NCBI RefSeq assembly: GCF_001690595.1
Contig: NZ_LZHH01000116.1
Coordinates: forward strand, 31,372 to 95,371
From: Gilliamella sp. Choc5-1
GTDB taxonomy: Bacteria; Pseudomonadota; Gammaproteobacteria; Enterobacterales; Orbaceae
Direction of reading: 5' to 3'
Length of the DNA stretch: 64,000 bases
Below the pieces are notes generated by a model. The model was not told where the DNA came from and did no database searches. It worked only from the letters and a program-made list of their open reading frames with translations. Made by a program: the position numbers and the translations under genes. This document shows positions 11,320-22,800 of this stretch, one piece after another (positions within the stretch are counted from its first letter, which is position 1; each line of letters starts with the position of its first letter).

Positions 11320-11532
11320 ATATCAATACAAATTCATTATATTAAACAACTCAAATACATCTAAATTATTTAATAGGTTTTAATGACAAATTAAATATGC
11401 CATATTATAGTAAAGAAAAAAATAATATTGTAACTGCGATATTGTTGATATCTAAATCATTCCTAGCATATTCGTAAAGGTACAATAATTAACTAATAAA
11501 ACTAATTATAAACAAAATTAAGGTGTGTATTT

Positions 11533-12741
11533 ATGTTGTGGAAACTATCTAACCGAGCTATCGCATTGAAAAGCTCTGCTATTCGTGAAATTTTAAAAAT
11601 TACCGAACAGCCTGATGTCATTTCATTTGCTGGTGGCTTACCTTCGCCAAATACCTTTCCAGTCCAAGAAATAAAAGATGCCTTTAACCATATTATTACT
11701 GCTGACGAAATGAATGGCTCTTTACAATATGGACCAACCGAAGGTTATGCTCCACTACGCATATGGTTAGCTGAATATTTATCTAAGCGTGATAACACCA
11801 ACATAAAACCTAACCAAATTTTGATAGTCACTGGTTCCCAACAAGCTTTAGATCTTATTGGTAAAGCATTGATAGACAAAGGAAGCAAAATCCTAGTTGA
11901 AACCCCAACCTATTTAGGTGGATTACAGTCATTCACTCAATATGAACCTGAATATATTTCGCTAGAAAGTGATGAACAGGGTATTATTCCTGAAAAACTT
12001 GACAACAAAACGGCAGCCGATGCCAATTTTATGTATGTAATTCCTAACTTCCAAAACCCTACAGGACGCCGTTTACCATTAGCTCGACGCCAACAATTAG
12101 CAGAAAAAGCAATCCGCAATAACCTTGCATTAGTCGAAGACGATCCTTATGGAGAATTAGATTATCAAGGACATCGTTTACCAAGCTTATATACATTAGC
12201 GCCAGAAAACACTATTTATTTAGGCTCTTTCTCAAAAATTTTAGCCCCAGGACTACGCCTTGGATATATCGTTACCAATGAAAAACTAATCAACAAATTA
12301 GTACAACTAAAACAAGCAGCCGATCTACACACTCCAAGCCTAACTCAACGTATTGCTTACCATGTAATAAAAGATGGCTTTCTTGATAAACATATACCAA
12401 CTATTCGTGAATTATATGCTCAACGTTGCCAAGCAATGTTAAATGCATTACAAAAATACATGCCAAGCACAGTCACTTGGAATAACCCCGAAGGAGGTAT
12501 GTTTATTTGGATTGAATTGCCCCAAAATATCAATGCCACAGAACTACTTAGCGAAGCAATCCAACATAAAGTGGCTTTTGTTCCGGGCGAAACCTTTTTT
12601 GCTAATGCTATTCGAACTAATTGCATGCGACTTGCTTTTGTCACAGTACCAGAAGAAAAAATTGAACAAGGCATCAAAACATTAGCTAAACTAATCGCTA
12701 ACTGGTCAGATATACTAGAAGAAAGCCCAACAATAATGTAG
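11533..12741 (+). CDS. PLP-dependent aminotransferase (class I/II, LysN/2-aminoadipate type)
   Basis: A 402-aa fold-type I aminotransferase of the COG1167 group without an N-terminal HTH. Evidence: the ISFAGGLPSPNTFP substrate-loop start, TGSQQALDLIGKAL, PNFQNPTGRRLP, and the PLP lysine K235 in GSFSKILAPGLRLGY. Related enzymes transaminate 2-aminoadipate, branched-chain, aromatic or Gln-type amino acids, so the substrate is not fixed. It stands alone between two terminators. It starts at ATG 11533 with an AAGGTG ribosome site. Confidence 0.85.
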   Translation: MLWKLSNRAIALKSSAIREILKITEQPDVISFAGGLPSPNTFPVQEIKDAFNHIITADEMNGSLQYGPTEGYAPLRIWLAEYLSKRDNTNIKPNQILIVTGSQQALDLIGKALIDKGSKILVETPTYLGGLQSFTQYEPEYISLESDEQGIIPEKLDNKTAADANFMYVIPNFQNPTGRRLPLARRQQLAEKAIRNNLALVEDDPYGELDYQGHRLPSLYTLAPENTIYLGSFSKILAPGLRLGYIVTNEKLINKLVQLKQAADLHTPSLTQRIAYHVIKDGFLDKHIPTIRELYAQRCQAMLNALQKYMPSTVTWNNPEGGMFIWIELPQNINATELLSEAIQHKVAFVPGETFFANAIRTNCMRLAFVTVPEEKIEQGIKTLAKLIANWSDILEESPTIM

Positions 12742-12753
12742 ATTCATACCAAT

Positions 12754-12780
12754 AAAAAGGACTCAAATAGAGCCCTTTTT
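12754..12780 (+). terminator. Rho-independent terminator after the aminotransferase
   Basis: AAAAAGG-A-CTC paired with GAG-C-CCTTTTT (one internal mismatch), loop AAATA, ending in a T-run. Confidence 0.8.
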
Positions 12781-12829
12781 CATTAATGATTATTAACTAT
12801 TTATTTTATTCAAGTTAATCAAAATATAT

Positions 12830-13492
12830 TTAATCATTATCATCACAATCAGTTGGTTTTACATCCACTGAAAGAACTTTATCATTATTGATATAATAAT
12901 TATGATTAGCACCTTTAGGGAATACTAATCTTAGCGTCTTCATACTAGCATCATCACCACAATAAAACGCAACCAATTTGTTTTGTAAATTTTTTTGATT
13001 GGTTTCAGCTAGTAATGCGTCTTTAGTAATATTATTCACGACATATTTATAATCAATTGCATTACTATCTGTTGATACATCAACTAAAGTTATGCTCGGA
13101 TCAATAGATACAGGTAATTTTGTTTTAATCGCCTTGATCATTAAACTTTGGGCAACACTATAATTACCTTCTTTAACCTTATTAAGCATATCATCTTTTT
13201 CTGATTTGGTTTGTTCATACAAATCTTTTACTTTATCACTAACTGCTGAGCTTACTTGCTTAACTTGATCGCCAATTTGGGATCCTAATTGACTTGCTTT
13301 ATCGCCAATTTGATCGCTTAATTGATTCGCTTGTTCGCTAATTTGAGCCCCTACTTGATTGGCTTTATCACTCATTTCTGAACTTGTTTGCTCAGCTTGT
13401 TGCTTGATATCATCGGCTTTTTGTTTTGAATTATCACAATTAACTAAAAAAAAACCTAATACTACTAAAGAGATTACTTTAAAAAGTTTCAT
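12830..13492 (-). CDS. Predicted coiled-coil lipoprotein, function unknown
   Basis: A 220-aa exported protein. Residues 1-18 form a signal peptide ending in LVNC, so C19 is the likely lipidation site, although Asn at -1 is unusual for a lipobox. The next residues are Asp-Asn; Asp at +2 is the classical Lol-avoidance signal that would keep it in the inner membrane. Residues about 25-100 are an alanine/glutamine-rich coiled coil built from recurrent units of the type QISDQIGDKASQLG. The C-terminal ~100 residues form a small globular domain with two Cys (AFYCG and PTDCD). I recognise no family. It lies alone, transcribed opposite to its upstream neighbour. Confidence 0.72.
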   Translation of the reverse strand: MKLFKVISLVVLGFFLVNCDNSKQKADDIKQQAEQTSSEMSDKANQVGAQISEQANQLSDQIGDKASQLGSQIGDQVKQVSSAVSDKVKDLYEQTKSEKDDMLNKVKEGNYSVAQSLMIKAIKTKLPVSIDPSITLVDVSTDSNAIDYKYVVNNITKDALLAETNQKNLQNKLVAFYCGDDASMKTLRLVFPKGANHNYYINNDKVLSVDVKPTDCDDND

Positions 13493-13586
13493 ATTATTCC
13501 CCTTCTATTTTTTAATTTATATTGGCTATAGTGATATGAATTCGCAATAGTCCATTGATTTTAAAAATTGATTACCTATAAATCAG

Positions 13587-13617
13587 CTGTAAAAGTGCAT
13601 AAAAAGCACTTTTACAG
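13587..13617 (-). terminator. Terminator for the SDR gene
   Basis: Perfect 12-bp stem CTGTAAAAGTGC / GCACTTTTACAG with a 7-nt loop, located 14 bp beyond the yghA stop (minus strand). Confidence 0.65.
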
Positions 13618-13630
13618 TGACAAATACCCA

Positions 13631-14518
13631 TTAGTTAATATGCATACCACCTGTAACGCCATACGTTTCACCTGTTGTATAGCTTGACTCTTCTGATGCT
13701 AAATGCACATAAACACCTGCAAGCTCAACGGGTTGACCTGCTCGTTGCAAAGGAGTTTGTTTACCAAATTCAGGAATCACATCGCTTGGTTGACCGCCAC
13801 AAATTTGTAATGGTGTCCAAACAGGGCCTGGTGCCACGCAATTTACCCGAATCCCTTTAGGAGCTAACTGTTTAGATAAGCCACGAGTAAAGGCAATAAT
13901 AGCTGTTTTAGTTGAAGCGTAATCTAATAAATTACCACTAGGTTGATAAGCTTGAACAGATGACGTTGTAATAATAGTCGAACCGGGTTTTAAATATCCT
14001 AAAGCCGCTTTAGTCACCCAAAAGAGTGAAAACACATTCACTTCAAACGTTTTTTTAATTTGCTCTGTAGTAAGATCCATAATGTTTTCGACCGCAGTTT
14101 GCTTACCGGCAACTAACGTTAAATTATCTAACCCTCCTAATTTATTATGAGCTTCATCAACTAATTTTTTGCAAAAAGCCTCATCACTTAAATCACCGGG
14201 AATTAACACAACTTTACGCCCAGCAGCTTCAATAACTTTAGCCACTTCTTCTGCGTCTTTTTGTTCAACAGGAAGATAATTGATAGCCACATCAGCACCC
14301 TCTTTTGCATAAGCAATTGCCGCTGCACGCCCAATGCCTGAATCACCACCAGTTACAAGTATTTTACGCCCTTCTAAACGGTTATGTCCTTGATAGCTCT
14401 TTTCGCCACAATCAGGAATCGGGGTCATTTCGCACTGTAAAGCTGGCGCAACCTGTTTTTGTTTTGGAAATTTTTCATGATGATATTTTGTAAGTGGATT
14501 ATAGATTTGTTTACGCAT
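13631..14518 (-). CDS. yghA: Short-chain dehydrogenase/reductase, YghA type
   Basis: A 295-aa SDR oxidoreductase. It has the NAD(P)-binding [12 protein letters not shown] motif, the NYLPVE segment, the catalytic Ser in [10 protein letters not shown] and the YASTK active-site Tyr/Lys pair. The N-terminal extension ([17 protein letters not shown] ... [16 protein letters not shown]) is diagnostic of the YghA/YhxC subgroup, whose E. coli member is 294 aa and acts as an NADP-dependent aldehyde reductase. It is monocistronic with its own terminator. Confidence 0.88.
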   Translation of the reverse strand: MRKQIYNPLTKYHHEKFPKQKQVAPALQCEMTPIPDCGEKSYQGHNRLEGRKILVTGGDSGIGRAAAIAYAKEGADVAINYLPVEQKDAEEVAKVIEAAGRKVVLIPGDLSDEAFCKKLVDEAHNKLGGLDNLTLVAGKQTAVENIMDLTTEQIKKTFEVNVFSLFWVTKAALGYLKPGSTIITTSSVQAYQPSGNLLDYASTKTAIIAFTRGLSKQLAPKGIRVNCVAPGPVWTPLQICGGQPSDVIPEFGKQTPLQRAGQPVELAGVYVHLASEESSYTTGETYGVTGGMHIN

Positions 14519-15502
14519 AATTTGCTCCTAAGTTAGTCTATATTTTTACGAAACTTCCAATATAATTTAAGTAAAAATCGATTAAGACTCACAAGCTCCT
14601 ATGTGTACTTATATCAATGTTTAAAATACTTAATCAATTCAATAAATTATATAGTTTGATATCGGGACTTTTTTAAAGACTTTTGCTTTTAAAACTGAAT
14701 TTTGCTACGTAGCAACACCTTCTAAATTTTCAAAAAAATTAAAAATAAGAACTAAAATTCATTAAAGCTGGCTTTGAGTGGGCTTGGTGAGAACAGTGGA
14801 AATAGTCATGTCAAAGCCATGAACGTTGTATAATTTTTTACTGGATTTAGTGTAGCAAATTAAAATTAACTAAGCTAGCTATAACAAATGAAATAAAATA
14901 GTTAATAAATTTAACAAAATATTGATTTTAATTGAATTATTATATTTTTTTCATTATTAATATCGTAGTGATAGTTAATACCATCAAAAACAGCGTCATT
15001 TTTGTCAAAAAGTTTCAGGAGAGTACTACGTTTATGTATAAAGTAATTAAAAATCAATGCTATATAGAAAAGCAAATATTCTCTAATTTGCGGTTTAGTT
15101 TGATTTTTAAGTAAAAGTAAATCTTTGGTATCAACCTGTCGTATTTTGCTCAGATAGGTTTTGTTATCACCTTTAGCTTGCCTTTTTAATTTATCTTCAA
15201 TGGATTTTTAGATTTTAATTTGATGGTTAACACCCTAACTGATGGTTTTATAACATTCATTTTCACAACTTAAGGGATAAAAACTTTTATCAGGCTTTTT
15301 TAGTATGTTATAAATGCTTTAGCCACTGACTATAAAGTGTTTAGCTAAATTGGTGATAATAATTTTTCTTTATGATATCAGCGCCCTATCACCTGTCTGT
15401 GGTAAGGCGTTAATTTTGTTTTTTTCAAGGATATTTATTACAGTGTTTCTTAAATTACTGTAAACAACGTGAGGAATTCCTACAGATAATATATTTTATT
15501 TA
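14519..15502. other. Gene-poor region with degraded IS-like DNA
   Basis: Almost 1 kb with no intact gene. The left third is AT-rich and featureless. From about 14991 it contains a dispersed repeat shared with 33.3 kb. Reading on the minus strand from 15500, translated fragments (HVVYSNLRNTVINILEKN, then ALPQTGDRAL, then PDKSFYPLSCENEC) are broken by several stops, consistent with a decayed transposase. It directly flanks the 3' end of the four-gene AAA+/helicase operon. Confidence 0.5.
14991..15183 (-). repeat. Dispersed repeat copy 1 (IS relic)
   Basis: About 190 bp that, read on the minus strand, closely matches 33341-33535. Both contain the coding-like string GDNKTYLSKIRQVDTK, then LLLLKNQTK, then IHKRSTLLKLFDKN, in the same order. 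A shorter, more diverged third copy is at 51284-51400. Probably the tail of a dead mobile element; I cannot name the family. Confidence 0.65.
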
Positions 15503-16837
15503 CTAAAAATATTTTTTTACGTTTTCTTTTATTATTGTACCATTTTGTTCTTCGTTAACTTGTTTTATAGCAACCTGTCCAATAGGGAGTGATTTTTCTA
15601 GTATTAATGAATCTCCTTGCTTAGCAAGCCATGCTTGTAATTTAGCAAAATCGCTACACCATAGTGTTTCTATATCTTTATCTCGTTGTCGATCTTCTTG
15701 TTGAGTAAATCTGACCGCTCTAACTTGCATCCGTTGGTTTTCAGCTTGTCCTGTAAATTCAATACCATATCCTGGTGTGGCAGGATTGCGAATGACTAAT
15801 CGCCCGTCTTTAATCCATTGAGTTTGCATGTCACTCCTTACTTCGTAACCTAGTTTAGATAAGCATTGAAGTAAAGTTTGCTGCCTGTAAGTTGCGGTTA
15901 TGGTGTTGGTTACTTTTATAAGTTGCTGCTCGCAATTTTCAACTAATGTTGTTAATTCATCTATAGTTAACTGATCCAATTGTTGAATATCTAACTTTAA
16001 AGGTTCTACTGATTTTTGTTTCAACTCCGCTACGATGAGTTCTAATTTAGCCAATAATTGGGTACGCTTTTTAGCTTCTTGTACGGTTTTTGATAAATCT
16101 AATAAAATACTATCTAGTAATAAATTTTGTTGTTGTTTTATTGTTTCTGTTTCTGCTATGTTTAATCGTTGCATAAAAGATTGATAGACATTTTTATTTT
16201 CTAATGCGAGTTCACTTAAGTAATGATCTATTCGGTTAAAGCGCGGATCCCTTTGTGAGGTTTGATGTTTAGTTAGCCAATCTGTATAAGTTTGTGTTGA
16301 TTTATCTACATTCATGCTATTTAAGATTGCTTGTTGTTTTGCCGTCAACACATTCGTTTGTTGTTCAGGTACTAAATAACCAAAGACTTGGTTAAGTACA
16401 GCTGTTGCTGAGCCTTGGTAGTTTCCTTGTATTATTTGTGTCAGTTCATTGTGTAATGCTTTTGGTAGGTGCAGCCCTTTTTGTGCTATTGCATTTATCA
16501 ACAGTTGAGCATTTTCTTTGGTTTGTCTTGCTTCTTCACGTTGCTTCGCTAATGTTATTATTATGACTTGCTTACGTTCAATAATATCCGCTTGCAACTG
16601 TTTAATTTCTATAGGTACTAGTCGTTGAATATCTGAAAATTTATCTTCAGCCAATAATTTATTAAATTTTTCTCGTGTGTTGATGATGCCTTGCAAAAAC
16701 TTATCATCGGTAATTGCTAAGTTTTGCATCGCATGCTGCCATTGGTTAATGGCTTGATCAAGTTGGGCTAATATTCCTTGGCAAGTAGCTATTATTTCTT
16801 CTCGTGTCACTATGTGTACAACTTTAGGACCGCTCAT
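15503..16837 (-). CDS. Coiled-coil protein, last gene of the AAA+/radical SAM/helicase operon
   Basis: A 444-aa protein of no family I recognise. I start it at the ATG at 16837 (MSGPKVVHIVTREEII), which has an AGGAG ribosome site 7 bp upstream; the frame also reads 9 codons further up. It overlaps the end of the helicase gene by 14 bp, so the two are translationally coupled. It is mostly helical with heptad-like Leu/Gln patterns (about residues 10-340). A compact C-terminal domain (about 340-420) contains LGYEVRSDM, DGRLVIRNPATPGYGIEF and LWCSDFAKLQAWLAKQG, with two Trp near its end. No signal peptide or membrane segment is visible, so it should be cytoplasmic. It may be a structural or sensor partner of the helicase. 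Confidence 0.85.
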   Translation of the reverse strand: MSGPKVVHIVTREEIIATCQGILAQLDQAINQWQHAMQNLAITDDKFLQGIINTREKFNKLLAEDKFSDIQRLVPIEIKQLQADIIERKQVIIITLAKQREEARQTKENAQLLINAIAQKGLHLPKALHNELTQIIQGNYQGSATAVLNQVFGYLVPEQQTNVLTAKQQAILNSMNVDKSTQTYTDWLTKHQTSQRDPRFNRIDHYLSELALENKNVYQSFMQRLNIAETETIKQQQNLLLDSILLDLSKTVQEAKKRTQLLAKLELIVAELKQKSVEPLKLDIQQLDQLTIDELTTLVENCEQQLIKVTNTITATYRQQTLLQCLSKLGYEVRSDMQTQWIKDGRLVIRNPATPGYGIEFTGQAENQRMQVRAVRFTQQEDRQRDKDIETLWCSDFAKLQAWLAKQGDSLILEKSLPIGQVAIKQVNEEQNGTIIKENVKKYF

Positions 16838-19800
16838 GGGTTTCTCCTGTGGCAAGCGTTTCATTTATTAATTGCCTAAGCTTGGCTTTAATTTGTTCAT
16901 TTTGTTCATACCATTCATGCGATGTGATACGAATGATATGAGGAATAGATCTTTTTAGCACCGCCGTACGCCAAATATCTCTAGCCCTAGCATTAGCCAA
17001 TAAAGGATGTGTTGGAGCATCGCACTCAATGCCCACTATATAAAGTTGTGTTTTAGGATCTTCTATTGCGAAATCTAAAGCAAAAACGCCTGTTCCTGAA
17101 TTTTTGGTATAAGACACCCCTAGTGATCGTATAAACATTTCTACATCATTTAAAAGCGCATCTTGTCGAGATTCGATTAATTTTGTTGCTTGAGTTTCAG
17201 TAGTGGCAATAATACCTTTTAAAAGGCTTTGTGCTGTAACGAAGTCTCCAGCCGACAAGGCTCTAGCATATGCCAGATAACATTGTAAGTAATCTCTTGG
17301 GCTTATTGGTTGATGTTGTGATGCTAACATATCTGATATATCTTCAATTGGCATAGAGCAAAGTAATATTACTTTTTTTCTTGCCCGTGTGATGGCAACA
17401 TTGAGTCGACGTTCTCCTCCCAATTGTCCAAGCACGCCAAAGTTACGACGGAACACGCCCTCTTTGTTTCGACCAAATGTCGTAGAAAATATGATGATAT
17501 CCCTCTCATCACCTTGTACATTTTCTACATTTTTAATAAAAAAAGACATGTTTTCACCCGCCTCTACACGCTGAGTCTCTTCGAGATAAAGGGTTCGAAA
17601 TATCTCATTTTCTCGGACTTTTTTATTAAATAAGTCTTCAATCAAATCAGCCTGCTTTTTATTAAATGTAACAACACCGAGTGAAGGACGTTGTTCTTTC
17701 GGTAATTGCCAAATCTCTGCAACCTTTTCCACCACTTGTTCTGCCTCGGTGAGGTTTGTTTGATTGTGATAAACTCCATTAACCTGTAAAAATTCTATAG
17801 GTTGAACTTGTTTTATTGTCGATTTTGGATGACGTACTGGTACATTAAGCTGATTATTGTAAAAAGCTGCATTAGAATAAGCAATTAATTCACGATAAGC
17901 AGAACGATAATGAATTTGTAAGCTTGTACTTGGTAATACTGAACGTGCTAATTGCAACAAATCAGGGCAATCCATAATTTCTCTACAATTCCATTGACCG
18001 GTTTGTAATTCTTCTTGTTCTTCATCGCTTAATTCATCATAAGACAGATTTAAATCAGCTTCTTCTATTTCTATTTGATTAGCAAAAAAATTACTAGGAG
18101 GCATTTGCTTTTCATCACCACTTACTACCAATACTTTACCACGGTAAAGGGTTGGGATAGCGTATTGTATCGGCATTTGAGAAGCTTCATCATAAATAAC
18201 CGTATCAAATAAGCCTGCTTTTAAAGGTAATAAACGACTTGCCACATCAGGATTCATCAACCAGATAGATCTAAGTTTCATTAAGCCTAATTTTTCACCT
18301 TGTTCTATAAATTCTCTTAAACGCCTAGCTCTAACACCTGTTAGCCTTGTAATATCTTCCCACTGTCTTAATGATCCTAATTCTTTAATAGGAATATTTT
18401 GTTCAAGTAATACGCTGTTCAAAGCTCGCATTTCAAGGTCAGCTGCAGCTAATAATTTAATTCGTTTTTGTGTTTCTTCATCATTAATTAATAAGATTGG
18501 ATAGGCTAACTCTATTCTTTCTTTCCATGCTTGATAAGCTTCTCCATTGACCAATTGCCTAAATACTTTTTCTAAATCAGTTACCGCTATTTGTTTCAAT
18601 GGTTCTTGGTAACTACGCAATTTAGCTAGCAACTGTAAGGAAGTGGCTGAAAGTTGTTCGGCTCTTTTTCTAAAATATTGGTAGTCAGCCAAGCTAGGTA
18701 AAGCTTGCTTGATGTCTAATAGTTTAGGTTCCGTTGACACATTGTTTTCTATCGCTGTTTTACAGCTTTGATAAAGCGAAGGGCTTAAATAGTGTTCAAT
18801 CCTAGCTAATTTTTCTAGTGCTTCTTTTCGAGCAAAGTAACGATTAAAAGCTGTAGTATAATCAGCTAAAAGTTGTTCAAAGGCCGGTTTGCTATTTAAT
18901 AACGCTGCTTCTACCTCTTCGGTTCTCGGGGCGATCATTATTTTGTTAAATAGTTGCATTACTTCTTCTAAAGTAACTATCGTTTCATTAATGAGTCCAG
19001 CCATTTTAATGCCAATTGTATTATCAGGTATCGGTAATTGTAATTGTTTAAAAATACACTGTAATTTATTACGAATAGGGCGATATTGTTGCTCTAAAAT
19101 CAATGCGTGAAAAAGCATTGGGAAGCGTGTTCCATCAGATATTTCACCTTGTTGCATTAAGAAATGCGTTAAATTTTTCTTTGCAGAATATCGCGTAATA
19201 CTTAAAAAGCTATACCAAGAAGTTGGTGTCATCATGCGGCTAGCTTGCTTTGTTAATTTATCGAGCTGTTGCTGTTCTAACAAACATAACTTAGGCGATA
19301 AATCGCACCACGAAGCATCACTAATAACGGCCAATTGTTCTTCAAGCAGCTTTAGCTCTGTTATCAGTGTATAACCTTCTGATGAACTTTGTTGTTTAGC
19401 AGCGTCGACTTTAAAAAGCGAAGACCATTTATTTAGTTGTATTCTTACACTGTCAGAAATTGCTAAAAACATCTGTCCATCAGTTTCTATCCAGTGTTGA
19501 TAGGGGGTAGGATCATTTAAATCAAATCGTGCTTGGTTAATGTTTAACACAACTGTACGATTATGTTCCGCTTCCATAAAATCAGTAAAGAAATGATTAA
19601 AATCACTGAGGGTTGCTGGCTCATGCGAAAAAGCACGCAACTCACTTAATGCCGTATGCTCGTAATTCGCTGGTAGCCAATAACGTATCAGTAATGCACA
19701 TTCATCTTCTAGCTCGGCTAATTGTACTTTATTTAATGCACTTAATACGGTTCTAAGTTGTGGTGCTACAAATGTACTCGGCTGCTTATTTAAACTGATC

Positions 19801-22800
19801 AATTCAGCTATTAATTCTCTATAAGTTAATCCTGTCTGTTCATCTACATGATGCAAAGCTTGGTGATAACTATCGAGTTGATGTTCTAACTGAGTAATTT
19901 GGTTTGCAATTTGTTCTCTTTTAGCTTCCCAGTGAGTATCTACTGGTGACTTAAATAGTCTATCAAGTTGCTCTCGGATACTAATAATCACTATATTGCG
20001 GTCAGCATTCACATCATTGATCATTATTGCGCGATTATTAAGCCCCTCAGCTACAAGTCTTTTATAAACAACTTCAAGCGCAGCTTTTTTCTGGCAGACA
20101 AGCAAAATTGTTTTATTACGACCAATCGCATCGGCTATCATATTGACAATGGTTTGGCTCTTTCCTGTGCCTGGAGGTCCTTCAATCAATAGTCCAGGAT
20201 ATTGTCTTGATTGAAGTACTGCATTTTCTTGAGAGGGATCGCTTGCAACGGTAAAATAGCGCTCTAGCTCGGGTGTTTTTTCAGGAATATCCGCTAAAGT
20301 TTGGTAAGATTTTAATCGTAATGCGGTTTCTAATGCAGTGCCAATAGGAGATATTTTTTTCAGTTTATTTAATTCTTCACCTATCGATTGCCCCATAAAA
20401 TTAACATTAAAAAACACAGCTGAGCAACTTAAGTATAGCTTTCCTCGCTTTATCTCTTGCTTAAATGGTAAGGCTTGTACTTTTCTTGATAAAGGGTTCC
20501 CCAATATACTAAGAGCATCGATAATTTCCTGTGTAGATAAAGCGGAACGGGTTAATAATTCATCTAATGTATTTTTCCATGTTTGATATAAGCTCTTACC
20601 TAATATTCCTTCCAAAGCAGGATTAATTCTAATTTCTTCCCGATCATGATCGAAGGAAAAGGCAATATGATTTCTTGCACCAAGCTCGTAATGAAGTTTT
20701 ATCGGCCATAACAGCAATGGTGCAATACGAGGTAATCGATATGCTGTGGGTTCTTGATAAATTAAGAAAGGAAACCCCATATACAAATCATCAATGCCGG
20801 TATCTCTTTTGTACAAAGAAGATTGTCTATATAAATTACTTAATCTACGCTCTAAATATTGATCTTGCTGAAATGCCATCAGATCGATACTTATTTGACG
20901 GCTATTACGTGCAACAAGATGATCTAATAATGCTTCTGCGGGCTTACGCTCTGTACCTAGTAAATAAATATCGATTCGTGGCATGTACAGCCCTAAATGC
21001 ATTCGAACTAAAGGTCCTTGCAATACTGAGGCAGAAACTTTTTTATGGAAGAAATCAATAATCTGTGAAATATATTGCTGTTTATGCGGTTTTATCCATT
21101 GCTCTGCCGGCACACTTAATAACAGTAACAACTGGTGAAAAGGCATTCTTTTTTCTAATCGGTATTGCTCAGTCCAAGCATCTAGCTGCTCATGTCCTAT
21201 ACAAGCAAAACCTTCAATACGCTCATTAAGCATTTGATAAAGTGCTAATCTAGGTTGGCGCATTAATTCTTTTAATTCTTGCTCATCCACCGTTACGACT
21301 GAATGCTGATCACTTAATTTTAAAACTTCTTGCGTTACATTATCTATCGATTTGAATTGCCCGATCTGAGCGCTTAGCAATACAATCAAATCTTCTTCAC
21401 TGATTGCTCGTCGCTCAATTAATGATAAAATTCCAACATTATTGGCATCAGGAAAAATAGCTAATCGCTCCTCCCATAATGCAGTTAATTGAGCGCGCGA
21501 TGTAGAAAGCAGATGAATCTTTAGCGTTTCTTCATCCAAGCGAATTTGCAAATTATCGGCTCGTCTTCTAACTGTATTTGCTCTTTCTTGCAAACGCCAC
21601 AGCCAAATCTCCAAATCTTGTAAAACATGGGGGATAAATCCCTCAATAAATAGACATCCTTGTAATGGATGCTGTAATAGCCAACTTGGTGTAATAATAT
21701 CGCCTTTGAGTACCAATGGCATATCAGGATTTAATATCTTAAGTACTAACATCAACTTTAAGTCGTCGCTTAAATCAAGTTGACGTAAAACTTCTCTTAC
21801 TTTAGCCAGTATTTGCTCATCAAACTCAGCCTTTTCTAACCATGTTGTGACTAAACCTCTTACAAGATGATCACATGCTTCTTGCCAATAAAGCGGATCA
21901 GCTGCAGCTAAGGCAAATAATTTAATATCAGAATAATGTCGCTCTCCTAGCTGAATTGTTGAACCTAATTCGTGTTGAGGGCTTGATAAGGCTTCTGGCA
22001 CGGCAACCATTTGATCTTGTAGCCATGCCTGCACTTGTGGCCATTGCCAACGTTCATGGTGGTTTTTAGCCAATAACCCCTTTAATAATTGTTGTAATTG
22101 TGTTGGTAAGTTATCAGGAATTGTTACTCCATTGGTTAATATTTGTATTAAAAAAGCTTGATCATTCACACCAGCAAAGCATTGCCCTTGGGTTAATTGC
22201 TCTAATAGAATAATCCCCAGACTCCACCAATCCGATGCAACGCTAACGCCACCTGCAATAACTTCAGGTGCCATATAGCGAGTTGTTTTTAAAGGCGATA
22301 TAACCTCTAAATCAAATTCTGATAAACGAGCAGATCCAAAGCCTGTAATCACCAAATCTAAAGGATCTTTAGTTCTTACTAACAATGTTTCAGGTCTTAA
22401 ATCACAGTGTCTTAATCCTACCTCGGTAAACGCCTGTAAAGCTTGACCTAACTCTGCCATAACATGCTTAATGCTAACAAGATCGGTCATAACAATACCA
22501 AGATCTGATAAGCTTCCTCCTGTTAGTTCTTCCGCCACCACATAAGCTTGAGCATTCCAACGACCTGCGGTAATAATTTCAGGAACGTGCTCTTTAGGTA
22601 GTTGTTTTAATACATCATAAATCGCCACGTCAGGCTCGGCACCGGCATGATAAAGTGTTAAGACGGCTCTTTTTTTATCTTCAATTCTCTCGGCTAAATA
22701 GCGCTCTCTAGTCCCATCTGTGGTACTTAATGTATTTAATATTCGCCAGTTATCAATTGTTGTTTCCACTGCTTGTGATGCAGATTCTAAGGTTTGAGTT

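Noticed and set aside
14932..15114. 60-codon ORF within the dispersed repeat
   Set aside because: Runs opposite to the coding-like frame of the repeat; no support.
20675..21061. 128-codon plus-strand ORF inside the giant helicase gene
   Set aside because: Lies wholly antisense to a well-supported 2090-aa gene, with no ribosome site and no recognisable domain; a shadow frame.
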